Source of the DNA: an uncultured Eubacteriales bacterium | Lineage (GTDB): Bacteria > Bacillota > Clostridia > Oscillospirales > Butyricicoccaceae | Length of the DNA stretch: 10,277 nt | Direction: 5' to 3' | Assembly: GCA_900555855.1 (NCBI GenBank) | Contig: USML01000067.1 | Location: 1 to 10,277 of the forward strand | Notes under the pieces: model-generated | Told to the model about the DNA's origin: nothing | Database searches by the model: none | What the model saw: only the letters and a program-made list of their open reading frames with translations | Shown: piece after piece, positions 1-6,290 of the stretch | Layout of the letters: each line of letters begins with the position of its first letter | How positions within the stretch are numbered: position 1 is the first letter of the stretch | Position numbers and translations under genes: made by a program

Positions 1-762
1 CTGCCCGACGCCGCCATTTTCATCGGCACCTGCGACGGCCAGACCTTTCCCGCCGCGCTGGCCGCCTACGACAGCCAGACGGACATCGCCGTGCTCAAGG
101 CGGAGGTCCGCGGCTTTGCCGCGGCGGAGCTGGGCATCAGCTCGGAGGTCGTAGTGGGGGAGACGGCCGCTACCATCGGCAATCCCCTGGGCCGCAATCT
201 GGGCCACACGCTGACGGCGGGCTGGGTCTCCGCCCGGGAGCGCACCGTCACCATCGGCGGCAGGATCATGGAGCTGGTGCAGTTTGACGCGGCGGTGAAC
301 TCCGGCAATTCCGGCGGGCCGCTGCTGAACAGCCGGGGCCAGGTGATCGGCATGGTCAACGCCAAGATCGAGCGGGACGGCGAGGAGCCGGTGGAGGGTC
401 TGGGCTTTGCCATCCCGGTGGACCGGGTGGCGCAGGTGGCGCAGGATCTGATCCAATACGGCTTTGTGCAGGACCGGCCCTGGCTGGGCATCGTGGTGCA
501 GAATCCGCCGGAGGGCAGCAGCCAGACGGGCCTTCTGGTTCTGGAGGTGACGCCCGGCAGCGCGGCGGAGCAGGCGGGCCTGCGGGCGGGAGACTGGCTG
601 ACGGCCTTCAACGGCGTCCCGGCCCGGAATTCCGCCGTCTTGAACCACCTGAAGGATCAGTGCGCCGTGGGCGAGACCGTGGCGCTGACGGTGCGCCGGG
701 GCGACGCGGTGCTTTCCCTGACCTGTCTGCTGGGCGCGATGCCGGCGGACGGCGGAAAATGA
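1..762 (+). CDS. htrA: HtrA/DegP-like serine protease with PDZ domain (5' end outside window)
   Basis: The frame is open from base 1, so the first 253 codons seen are the C-terminal part of a longer protein. The catalytic Asp lies in the TDIAVLK motif (D28 of the visible part) and the catalytic Ser in GNSGGP (S104). The catalytic His, the signal or membrane anchor and the start codon lie upstream of the window. IGNPLG near residue 60 and GLGFAIPVD near 135 are typical of the trypsin-like fold of HtrA. One PDZ domain follows (about residues 160-250, with SAAEQAGLRAGDWLTAFNG). HtrA proteins in Firmicutes are usually membrane-anchored, with the protease and PDZ outside the cell, where they degrade misfolded exported proteins. 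Stop is TGA at 760-762. There is no terminator directly after the stop; the first one is at 927-970. The family is certain; which HtrA paralogue this is cannot be told. Confidence 0.94.
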   Translation: MPDAAIFIGTCDGQTFPAALAAYDSQTDIAVLKAEVRGFAAAELGISSEVVVGETAATIGNPLGRNLGHTLTAGWVSARERTVTIGGRIMELVQFDAAVNSGNSGGPLLNSRGQVIGMVNAKIERDGEEPVEGLGFAIPVDRVAQVAQDLIQYGFVQDRPWLGIVVQNPPEGSSQTGLLVLEVTPGSAAEQAGLRAGDWLTAFNGVPARNSAVLNHLKDQCAVGETVALTVRRGDAVLSLTCLLGAMPADGGK

Positions 763-790
763 AAGGCTTCCCGGCTTTTATCGAAAAATT

Positions 791-817
791 TTAACAACTG
801 TTCACGATTCCATAACA
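791..817 (+). promoter_or_regulatory. Three TTnACA-like direct repeats (Pho-box-like)
   Basis: Three hexamers lie on the same face of the helix: TTAACA (791-796), TTCACG (801-806) and ATAACA (812-817), with starts 10 and 11 bp apart. An 8-bp direct repeat TAACAACT also occurs at 792-799 and 813-820, 21 bp apart. Firmicute PhoP sites are known as TT(A/C/T)ACA direct repeats with about 11-bp period, just upstream of weak -35 boxes. Here the array would sit at about -59 to -33 relative to a start near 850, the usual activating position. Two of three repeats deviate by one base, so PhoP binding is an inference. Another OmpR-family regulator is possible. Confidence 0.45.
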
Positions 818-834
818 ACTTCCGCCCCGGACTG

Positions 835-843
835 TGGTATAGT
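835..843 (+). promoter_or_regulatory. Extended -10 promoter (TGG-TATAGT)
   Basis: TATAGT at 838-843 matches five of six bases of the sigma-A -10 consensus and is preceded by TGG, an extended -10 element. No good -35 exists at 16-18 bp (the best register gives ACAACT at 815-820), which fits an activator-dependent promoter with the repeat array just upstream. The predicted start is near 850. No ORF with a ribosome binding site follows before the terminator at 927-970. Confidence 0.5.
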
Positions 844-849
844 GACAGC

Positions 850-970
850 AGTCAACGAAGTTGACACATTCTAATTATGTTGATCCCACCATTTTCCCCT
901 TTTCTCTCTTTTCCTTTTTTATGTAGCGGAAAAGGCTCGCCCAATTGGCGAGCCTTTTCCGTTTCTTTTT
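850..970 (+). ncRNA. Candidate small RNA of about 120 nt, unknown family
   Basis: Between the extended -10 box at 838-843 and the terminator ending at 970 lies a short self-contained transcription unit. It would begin with a small perfect hairpin (GTCAAC, loop gaa, GTTGAC, 851-865). A mostly unstructured stretch follows, with a pure C/U tract at about 891-920, and then the 15-bp terminator stem. A 5' hairpin, a C/U-rich single-stranded middle and an intrinsic terminator resemble Firmicute regulatory RNAs such as RsaE or LhrC, whose C-rich motifs pair with Shine-Dalgarno sequences. No sequence family was recognised. The alternative is a long 3' UTR of the upstream protease gene. The start site is inferred from the -10 box only. 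Confidence 0.4.
927..970 (+). terminator. Strong intrinsic terminator, plus-strand
   Basis: A perfect 15-bp stem pairs 927-941 with 947-961 around a 5-nt loop (942-946) and is followed by a T-rich tract at 962-970. The minus-strand side has A-rich rather than T-rich sequence after the stem, so it acts on plus-strand transcripts. These are either the small-RNA candidate or read-through from the protease gene. The converging fchA operon has no evident terminator of its own here. Confidence 0.88.
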
Positions 971-986
971 AGAAGTTACAAAAGAA

Positions 987-1613
987 TTACAGCGCGGAAA
1001 GCACCGACTGATAAAGTCCCTCCGCCAGCGGCAGACCCCGCTCCAGCAGGGCCTCGCCCCGGGCGCGGCAGTCGGCGGCAAGGACGGCGTCCTTCATGCT
1101 GCCGGTGTTGATGAGCACATTGAGCCAGGCCCCCTGCAGCGCGGCCCGCAGGGAAAGCGCCGCCACGCCCAGATCGCTGAGGGCGCTGGCATTGGTTTTC
1201 CCCATAGCGCCGCAGGCCAGCTCCAGCGCCTGCAGGGCCAGCTCCATGACGGAGAGGGGCGTCTCTGTGCAGACGGCAAGGGCCCGCTGGATGGCGGCGG
1301 AGCGGGCGGCCTTTTGCTCCGGCGTTTCCTTCGGCAGAGCAAAGGCGGCGCTCATCTGCCCGAAGGCGCGGGTATCCTCGTCCATGTATTCCAGCAGGCG
1401 GGTCTGCAGTTCCCGAGCTTGGGTCAGCGTCTGCCGGGCCAGCGCCTGATGCGCGGCGTATTTTTTCCTGTCCAGCGTCAGGGCGCAGACCATGGCCGTC
1501 AGCGCCGCGCCCAGCGCTCCGGTCAGTGCGGCGGCGCTGCCGCCGCCGGGGGCCGGTGCATCGGAGGAAAGCACCTCCGCAAAATCAAAGACAGTAAGCT
1601 GCTTCAGTTCCAT
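987..1613 (-). CDS. fchA: Formimidoyl-THF cyclodeaminase / methenyl-THF cyclohydrolase family protein
   Basis: This 208-aa protein belongs to the cyclodeaminase family that forms the C-terminal half of mammalian FTCD and stands alone in bacteria. The role expected from context is conversion of 5-formimino-THF to 5,10-methenyl-THF with release of ammonia, the last step of folate-dependent histidine degradation. The family glycine-rich motif APAPGGGSAAAL is at residues 19-30, followed by an all-helical, Ala-rich sequence with MDEDTRAF near residue 80. The start at 1613 is chosen over the upstream in-frame ATG at 1637 because AAGGAG (1620-1625) lies 6 nt before it. The longer reading would overlap ftcD by 14 nt and lacks a good site. 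The ribosome site overlaps the ftcD stop codon, so translation is probably coupled. Fourth gene of the hutU operon. Stand-alone homologues may be annotated as cyclohydrolase. Confidence 0.92.
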   Translation of the reverse strand: MELKQLTVFDFAEVLSSDAPAPGGGSAAALTGALGAALTAMVCALTLDRKKYAAHQALARQTLTQARELQTRLLEYMDEDTRAFGQMSAAFALPKETPEQKAARSAAIQRALAVCTETPLSVMELALQALELACGAMGKTNASALSDLGVAALSLRAALQGAWLNVLINTGSMKDAVLAADCRARGEALLERGLPLAEGLYQSVLSAL

Positions 1614-1623
1614 CGCCGTCTCC

Positions 1624-2532
1624 TTATTCCAGTCCAATGAGATGATATTCCATTACCTGCTCCCGGCAATGGAAGTTTTCCAGCTTGAGATAATATTCCG
1701 CGCAGTCCAAAAGCGCCTTGGCCGGCGTGAGCCCCACCAGCTCGCTGCTCAGGATGCGGACGCCGTAGCGGTCCGCCAGGGCGCGGATCATCTCATAGGC
1801 ATAATACAGGGGCGTCCCCTCGTAATTGACCATGTTCATGGATACCTGGGCGATGTTCCGGTCCTCCAGCAGGATGCCGATGGCCTTGCAGTATTGGAAG
1901 CCGCCGGAGGAGCCGCGGATGGCCTTGGCGATCCTGGAGGCGATGGACACATCGGCGGTGTCCAGATTCACATTGAAGGCGATCAGCGGCATTCTTGCGC
2001 CGATGGCGGTGATGCCGGCGGTGGGGTGGACGGCCCGCTCGCCGAAATCCGGCGCCCATTCCGGCTGCAGCAGCTTTTCCGGCATTCCTTCAAACTGCCC
2101 CTTCCGGCAGGCGGCCAGATTTTTGCGCTTGGGGGTGGAGGCGGAATCCTCATAAAGGAAGGAGGGGATGCGCAGCTCCTCCCAGATCCGCTGGGCCACC
2201 TCCTTGGAGAGCGCCACGCACTCCTCCACCGTCATGTCCATCTGAGGCACGAAGGGGATCACATCAGTGGCGCCCATGCGGGGATGCTGGCCCTGATGCT
2301 TCCGCAGGTCGATGACCTCCGAAGCCCTTTTGCAAAGCTGAAAGGCCGCCTCACCCATGGCCTCCGGCGCGCCCACCAGCGTGAAAACGCAGCGGTTGTG
2401 GCTGCCGTCGGTCTGAACATCCAGCAGCGTGCAGCCGGGCGCGGCCTTGGCGGTGTCTACCAGCGCCTGAAAGGCGGCGGGGTCCTTCTGCTGGCTGACG
2501 CTGAAATTGGGGATACATTCTACGAGCTTCAT
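1624..2532 (-). CDS. ftcD: Glutamate formimidoyltransferase
   Basis: This 302-aa cytosolic enzyme transfers the formimino group from N-formimino-L-glutamate to tetrahydrofolate, giving glutamate and 5-formimino-THF. The length matches the single-function bacterial form, equal to the N-terminal transferase half of mammalian FTCD. The start MKLVECIPNFS is typical of the family. DGSHNRCVFTLVG lies at about residues 42-54, and H-x3-HPRMGATDVIPFVP at 79-96 contains the conserved histidines of the active site. AGGAGG (2542-2547) lies 9 nt before the start. It sits 25 nt after hutI, and its stop overlaps the ribosome site of fchA. The split transferase and cyclodeaminase are adjacent and in the same order as the fused mammalian protein. 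This is a clear assignment. Confidence 0.95.
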   Translation of the reverse strand: MKLVECIPNFSVSQQKDPAAFQALVDTAKAAPGCTLLDVQTDGSHNRCVFTLVGAPEAMGEAAFQLCKRASEVIDLRKHQGQHPRMGATDVIPFVPQMDMTVEECVALSKEVAQRIWEELRIPSFLYEDSASTPKRKNLAACRKGQFEGMPEKLLQPEWAPDFGERAVHPTAGITAIGARMPLIAFNVNLDTADVSIASRIAKAIRGSSGGFQYCKAIGILLEDRNIAQVSMNMVNYEGTPLYYAYEMIRALADRYGVRILSSELVGLTPAKALLDCAEYYLKLENFHCREQVMEYHLIGLE

Positions 2533-2557
2533 GGCTTTTTTCCTCCTGTTTTGCGCC

Positions 2558-3781
2558 TTAAAACAGACGCACGGCTTTTTTGATGACGGATGCGCAAAGG
2601 TTGCTGCCCATCCGGTAGCAGAGATAATTCAGGTCCGGCGCGTCCCAAAGGGCCAGGTCGCACTGCTTGCCCGGCTCCACCGAGCCAAGCCGGCCGGCCA
2701 GACCCATGGCCGCCGCGCCATTGAGGGTAACGGCGGTAAGGACCTCCTCCGGCGTGAGCCGGTAATACAGACAGCCCAGGCTCATGGCCAGCTGCAGGTT
2801 CAGGCAGGGACAGGAGCCGGGGTTGAAATCCGTGGCGATGGCAATGGCCACGCCCTTTTCCACCAGCCGCCGGGCCGGCGCGAAGCTGGCTCCCAGATAC
2901 AGGCTGGTGCAGGGCAGCAGGCAGGCGATGACGCCGCTCCGGGCCATGCTGTCCATGCCCTCCTCCGGGCAGACGATGAGATGCTCCGCCGAAACAGCTC
3001 CCAGCTCCCCCGCCAGCTGGGAGCCGCCGATGGGGTGGATCTCGTCGGCATGGAGCTTGGGCAGCAGGCCGTGGGCCTTGCCGGCCAGCAGGATGCGCCG
3101 GGATTCCTCCGCCGTAAAGACGCCCTCCTCGCAGAACACATCGCAGAAGCGGGCCAGACCCTCCGCCGCCGCCCGGGGGATCATTTCCTCACAAAGCAGC
3201 CGGAGATAGCCCTCCCGGTCGGCTTGATATTCCGGCGGCAGAGCGTGGGCTCCCAGAAGGGTGGGGGCCAGATCTATGGCGCATTCCTGCCCCAGCTGCC
3301 GGATGACCCGCAGCTGCCGCAGCTCAGTCTCCGTTTCCAGGCCGTAGCCGCTTTTGGCCTCGCAGGCAGTGACGCCGAAGCGCTGCATTTCCAGAAGGGC
3401 GCGCCGGCCCTTTTCCAAAAGCTCCGCCTCCGTGGCCGCCCGGGTGGCCCGCACGGTGGAAAGGATCCCGCCGCCCCGGGCCAGAATGTCCAGATAGGGG
3501 ACGCCGTGGAGCTTGTCGGCCAGCTCATCCTGCCGCCAGCCGCCGAAGATCAGATGGGTATGGGCGTCGGCCAGACCGGGGGTGGCCAGCCGGCCCGCGC
3601 CGTCGATGATCTGCTCCGCCCCGCAGGGCGGCTCGCCCTGACCTACGGCAGTGATGATCCCGTCCTCCGCCAGCACCCAGGCATTGTTTCGGAGACGGAG
3701 CTGCCCCTGCGCCGGGCCGCGTCTGGCGCAAAAGCCCTCCGGCGTGGCCAGCAGGCCGATGTTTCGGATCAGCGTTTTCAT
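2558..3781 (-). CDS. hutI: Imidazolonepropionase
   Basis: This 407-aa metal-dependent hydrolase of the amidohydrolase superfamily opens 4-imidazolone-5-propanoate to N-formimino-L-glutamate in the cytosol. The visible metal and substrate residues follow the family order: DAHTHLIFGG with H74 and H76, EAKSGYGLETE at 141-151, GAHA with H179, LHADE with H244, H267, and ATDFNPGS with D318. Length is normal for HutI (about 400-420). Its ATG overlaps the hutU stop codon by 4 nt (ATGA, 3778-3781), with GGAGG 7 nt upstream inside hutU, so translation is coupled to hutU. The first metal motif has DAHTHL where many homologues have DPHTHL, a minor change. No sign of frame disruption. Confidence 0.96.
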   Translation of the reverse strand: MKTLIRNIGLLATPEGFCARRGPAQGQLRLRNNAWVLAEDGIITAVGQGEPPCGAEQIIDGAGRLATPGLADAHTHLIFGGWRQDELADKLHGVPYLDILARGGGILSTVRATRAATEAELLEKGRRALLEMQRFGVTACEAKSGYGLETETELRQLRVIRQLGQECAIDLAPTLLGAHALPPEYQADREGYLRLLCEEMIPRAAAEGLARFCDVFCEEGVFTAEESRRILLAGKAHGLLPKLHADEIHPIGGSQLAGELGAVSAEHLIVCPEEGMDSMARSGVIACLLPCTSLYLGASFAPARRLVEKGVAIAIATDFNPGSCPCLNLQLAMSLGCLYYRLTPEEVLTAVTLNGAAAMGLAGRLGSVEPGKQCDLALWDAPDLNYLCYRMGSNLCASVIKKAVRLF

Positions 3782-5805
3782 GCCTGCGCCTCCGCCTGCC
3801 GGACGGCCTGCTCCGCAAGCCCCTCCTCCGCCGCGTGGGGCAGGGTGATATGATCGCCGGGGGAGGAGAGATTGTATTCCGCGGCGGTGGTCAGCGCATT
3901 TTCATTGACGGCCCAGGCCCGCCGCGCCACGCCCACCATCACATCCCAGGGCATGGCAGACCGCAGGATATCGTCCACCCGGCGGGAGCCGTCCAGCACC
4001 ATGCCGAAGCCGCCGTTCACCGCCCGGCCGATGCCGGTGCCGCCGCCGTTGTGCAGGGCCACATAGCTCATACCCCGGGCGGCGTTGCCCGCGTAGCACT
4101 GAACGGCCATATCCGCCATGATGTTGGAGCCGTCTTTGATGTTGGAGGTCTCCCGGAAGGGAGAGTCGGTGCCGCCGGTATCGTGGTGATCCCGGCCCAG
4201 CATCACCGGGCCGATCTGCCCCCGGCGCACCATATCGTTAAAGAGCAGCGCCAGCTCCGTCCGGCCCCGGGCGTCCTGATAGAGGATGCGGCACTGCGTC
4301 CCCACCACCAGCCTGTTTTTGCCCGCATCCCGGACCCAGATGTAGTTGTCATGATCCTGATAGCGCCGGTCGTGGCTGCGGAGATAGTCGGCGGCGGCGG
4401 CATCGGTAAGGGCCAGATCCTCGGGCCGCCGGCTCAGGCAGCACCAGCGGAAGGGCCCATAGCCAAAGTCAAACAGACAGGGCCCCAGAATATCCTCCAC
4501 ATAGGAGGGGAAGACAAAGCCGTCCAGATCGTTCTCGCCGTTTTTGCAGACGGACTTGACGCCGGCGTCGTAAACGGCCTTCAAAAAGCTGTTGCCGTAA
4601 TCGAAGAAATAGGTCCCCCGCTGATGGAACCGGCAGATCAGAGCATAATGCCGCCGCAGGCTCTCGTCTACCAGCCGGCGGAAGCCCGCCGGATCCCGGT
4701 CCAGCAGCTCGGTGCGCTGGGCAAAGGTCAGGCCCTGGGGGCAGTAGCCGCCGTCGTAGGGCACATGGCAGGAGGTCTGGTCGCTCATCAGATCCACATG
4801 GACCTGCTCCCGCTCCAGATATTCCAGCAGATCCACGATATTGCCGTGGTAGGCGATGGCGCAGGGGGTCTTTTCCGCCAGATGCGTTTGCGCCAGCGCC
4901 AGCGCCTCCGGCAGGGAGGCGGTCCGGGCGCTGACCCAGCCCTGAGAAAAGCGGGTCTCGATGCGGCTGTCGTCCACCTCGGCGATCAGCGCCACCGCGC
5001 CGGCGATCTCTGCGGCCTTGCCCTGCGCGCCGCTCATGCCGCCCAGACCGGCGGAAACGAACAGGCGCCCCGCAAGATTGCCCTCCCGGGGGATGCCCAG
5101 CTTGAGCCGCCCGGCGTTGAGCAGGGTATTGAAGGTGCCGTGGACGATGCCCTGGGGGCCGATATACATCCAGCCGCCGGCGGTCATCTGCCCATAATTG
5201 GCCACGCCCAGCGCCGCCGCCCGGTTGAAGTTTTGCTGGTCGTCAAAGGCGCCCACCATCAGGCCGTTGGTCAGGATGACCCGGGGCGCAGCTTCGTGGG
5301 AGCGGAACAGGCCCAGCGGATGGCCGGAAAGGACGGCCAGCGTCTGCTGCTGGGTCAGCTGCTGCAGATAGGCCATAATGAGCCGGTACTGCATCCAGTT
5401 CTGGCAGACCTGGCCGGTCTCGCCGTAGGTCACCAGCTCATAGGGATAGAGGGCCACATCAAAATCCAGATTATTGTCGATCATCACCTGAATGGCCCGG
5501 CCCTCGATGCAGTTTCCTTGATATTCGTCGATGGGTCGGCCCCAGATCCGGCCCCGGGGCCGGAAGCGATAGCCGTAGATGCGGCCGTGCTCCTGCAGCT
5601 CCCGGGCAAACTCCTCCGCCATCTGGGCGTGGAACTGGGGCGGGATGTAGCGCAGCGCGTTTTTGACGGCCAGCGCCTTGTCCTGCGCCGAAAGCCGGGC
5701 CTCCCGGCGGGGCGCGCGGCGGATGCCCGGTTCAAAGGACGGATGCTCCGGAAGGCGGCCGTTTTCCAGCAGGACGGCGCCTGTGTCGATGGCGTTCAGT
5801 TCCAT
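3778..5805 (-). CDS. hutU: Urocanate hydratase, long form
   Basis: Urocanase adds water to urocanate to give 4-imidazolone-5-propanoate, using tightly bound NAD+ as an electrophile. The protein is 675 aa, longer than the common bacterial HutU (about 550-560) and close to the eukaryotic enzyme. Visible motifs include YGETGQVCQNWMQ (127-139), the NAD-binding SAGLGGMSGAQ (251-261), SDQTSCH (341-347), GPFRWCC (450-456) where the short form carries its active-site cysteine region, GRDHHDTGGTDSPFRETSN (537-555) and LHNGGGTGIGRAVNGGFGM (584-602). AGGAGG (5813-5818) lies 7 nt before the ATG. It is the first gene of the minus-strand hutU-hutI-ftcD-fchA operon and overlaps hutI by 4 nt. No convincing minus-strand promoter is visible in the 54 nt between it and the divergent regulator's promoter. 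Confidence 0.97.
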   Translation of the reverse strand: MELNAIDTGAVLLENGRLPEHPSFEPGIRRAPRREARLSAQDKALAVKNALRYIPPQFHAQMAEEFARELQEHGRIYGYRFRPRGRIWGRPIDEYQGNCIEGRAIQVMIDNNLDFDVALYPYELVTYGETGQVCQNWMQYRLIMAYLQQLTQQQTLAVLSGHPLGLFRSHEAAPRVILTNGLMVGAFDDQQNFNRAAALGVANYGQMTAGGWMYIGPQGIVHGTFNTLLNAGRLKLGIPREGNLAGRLFVSAGLGGMSGAQGKAAEIAGAVALIAEVDDSRIETRFSQGWVSARTASLPEALALAQTHLAEKTPCAIAYHGNIVDLLEYLEREQVHVDLMSDQTSCHVPYDGGYCPQGLTFAQRTELLDRDPAGFRRLVDESLRRHYALICRFHQRGTYFFDYGNSFLKAVYDAGVKSVCKNGENDLDGFVFPSYVEDILGPCLFDFGYGPFRWCCLSRRPEDLALTDAAAADYLRSHDRRYQDHDNYIWVRDAGKNRLVVGTQCRILYQDARGRTELALLFNDMVRRGQIGPVMLGRDHHDTGGTDSPFRETSNIKDGSNIMADMAVQCYAGNAARGMSYVALHNGGGTGIGRAVNGGFGMVLDGSRRVDDILRSAMPWDVMVGVARRAWAVNENALTTAAEYNLSSPGDHITLPHAAEEGLAEQAVRQAEAQA

Positions 5806-5829
5806 GATTCTGCCTCCTGTTCTGTGGAT

Positions 5830-5857
5830 CCCGCCGACGGTTGACAGGGCCGGCGGG
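5830..5857. promoter_or_regulatory. Inverted repeat centred on a -35 box, candidate operator
   Basis: The perfect 7-bp arms CCCGCCG (5830-5836) and CGGCGGG (5851-5857) are 14 nt apart, and their centre (5843.5) falls exactly on the centre of the TTGACA box at 5841-5846. A protein bound here would cover the -35 region of the YerC-like gene and lie 25-52 nt upstream of hutU. The obvious reading is an operator for autoregulation, or for joint control of both directions. In a GC-rich genome, 7-bp GC arms can arise by chance, so confidence is moderate. Confidence 0.45.
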
Positions 5858-5869
5858 GAATGGTAAACT
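5841..5869 (+). promoter_or_regulatory. Consensus sigma-A promoter of the YerC-like gene
   Basis: TTGACA (5841-5846) matches the -35 consensus fully. After a 17-bp spacer comes TAAACT (5864-5869), preceded by TGG, an extended -10. The predicted start is about 5876. This places the ATG at 5860 inside the promoter and rules it out as the translation start of the downstream gene. Confidence 0.78.
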
Positions 5870-5880
5870 ATGAAAAAAGT

Positions 5881-5899
5881 GCGCGGGCCGCGCCCGCGC
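5881..5899 (+). other. GC hairpin in the leader of the YerC-like gene
   Basis: GCGCGGGC (5881-5888) pairs perfectly with GCCCGCGC (5892-5899) around a 3-nt loop. It lies a few bases after the predicted transcription start and directly before the ribosome binding site GGGAG (5901-5905). It may stabilise the 5' end or tune translation. No T-tract follows, so it is not a terminator. Confidence 0.5.
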
Positions 5900-5913
5900 G
5901 GGGAGCGATGCTT

Positions 5914-6228
5914 ATGCGGGAAAAAGAGCTATGGTCCGCGCCGGAGACCCGGACGCTGCTGCGGGCGCTGCTGGCGCTGCAGACGGAGGGGGAGGCCCGC
6001 GCCTTTCTGGAGGATCTCTGCACTGTGCAGGAGCTGCGCTCCATGGCCCGCCGGCTGCAGGTGGCCAGCCTGCTGCATCAGGGACAGACCTACGATCAGA
6101 TCCGGCAGGCGCTGCCGGTGTCCAGCGCCACCATCACCCGGATCAGCACGGAGCTGCAGTTTGGGCAGGGAGGCTACCAGACCGTTTTGGAACGGCTGGA
6201 GGGAGAAAAAACCGCCCAAAAGCCGTAA
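5914..6228 (+). CDS. YerC/YecD-type TrpR-like DNA-binding protein
   Basis: This small cytosolic protein of 104 aa belongs to the YerC/YecD branch of the Trp repressor superfamily. Seen in it are a helical N-terminal part with the family-typical stretch AFLEDLCTVQELRSMARRLQVA (about 30-51) and a helix-turn-helix at about 58-79 (TYDQIRQALPVSSATITRIS). A GYQTVLERL tail follows at 87-95. The start at 5914 is chosen because GGGAG (5901-5905) lies 8 nt upstream and the resulting length fits the family. The in-frame ATG at 5860 lies in the promoter, and the one at 5908 is too close to the ribosome site. The gene lies antisense between hutH and hutU with its own promoter and terminator. A role in hut control, or as a sensor of histidine or a related amino acid, is inferred from position only; the effector is unknown. 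Confidence 0.88.
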   Translation: MREKELWSAPETRTLLRALLALQTEGEARAFLEDLCTVQELRSMARRLQVASLLHQGQTYDQIRQALPVSSATITRISTELQFGQGGYQTVLERLEGEKTAQKP

Positions 6229-6244
6229 AAATATCGGAATATCC

Positions 6245-6274
6245 GCCCTTTTCCTTTGGGAAAAGGGCTTTTTT
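6245..6274 (+). terminator. Intrinsic terminator of the YerC-like gene
   Basis: A perfect 10-bp stem, GCCCTTTTCC (6245-6254) with GGAAAAGGGC (6259-6268), has a 4-nt loop and is followed by six T at 6269-6274. It starts 17 nt after the stop codon. Read on the minus strand, the six A precede the stem and no T-run follows directly, so it should not efficiently stop hutH transcripts. Confidence 0.9.
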
Positions 6275-6290
6275 CGCGTTTACCGCCGGT

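Noticed and set aside
861..889. TTGACA at 861-866 as a second plus-strand promoter.
   Set aside because: No -10-like hexamer at 16-18 bp; the TTGAC is better explained as the right arm of the hairpin at 851-865.
877..972. A 31-codon ORF on the plus strand from ATG 877, running through the terminator stem to TAG at 970-972.
   Set aside because: No ribosome binding site upstream, composition is simply the translated pyrimidine tract plus terminator stem, and translation through the stem would conflict with termination.
875..1081. Minus-strand 68-codon frame covering the fchA end and the terminator.
   Set aside because: It overlaps the fchA coding end and the terminator, with a low-complexity Lys/Arg sequence and no ribosome site.
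1614..1637. Upstream in-frame ATG (1637) for fchA.
   Set aside because: It would overlap ftcD and has no good ribosome site; AAGGAG at 1620-1625 sits correctly before ATG 1613, where the family fold begins.
3835..5844. Long plus-strand open frame (669 codons) opposite hutU, and similar long frames opposite hutH, hutI and ftcD.
   Set aside because: They are mirror frames caused by GC-rich third positions; they show no recognisable domains, no ribosome sites, and the opposite strand encodes clear enzymes.
5860..5913. Upstream in-frame starts (5860 and 5908) for the YerC-like gene.
   Set aside because: 5860 lies between the -35 and -10 boxes of its own promoter; 5908 is only 2 nt after the ribosome site. 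5914 has an 8-nt spacing and gives the normal family length.
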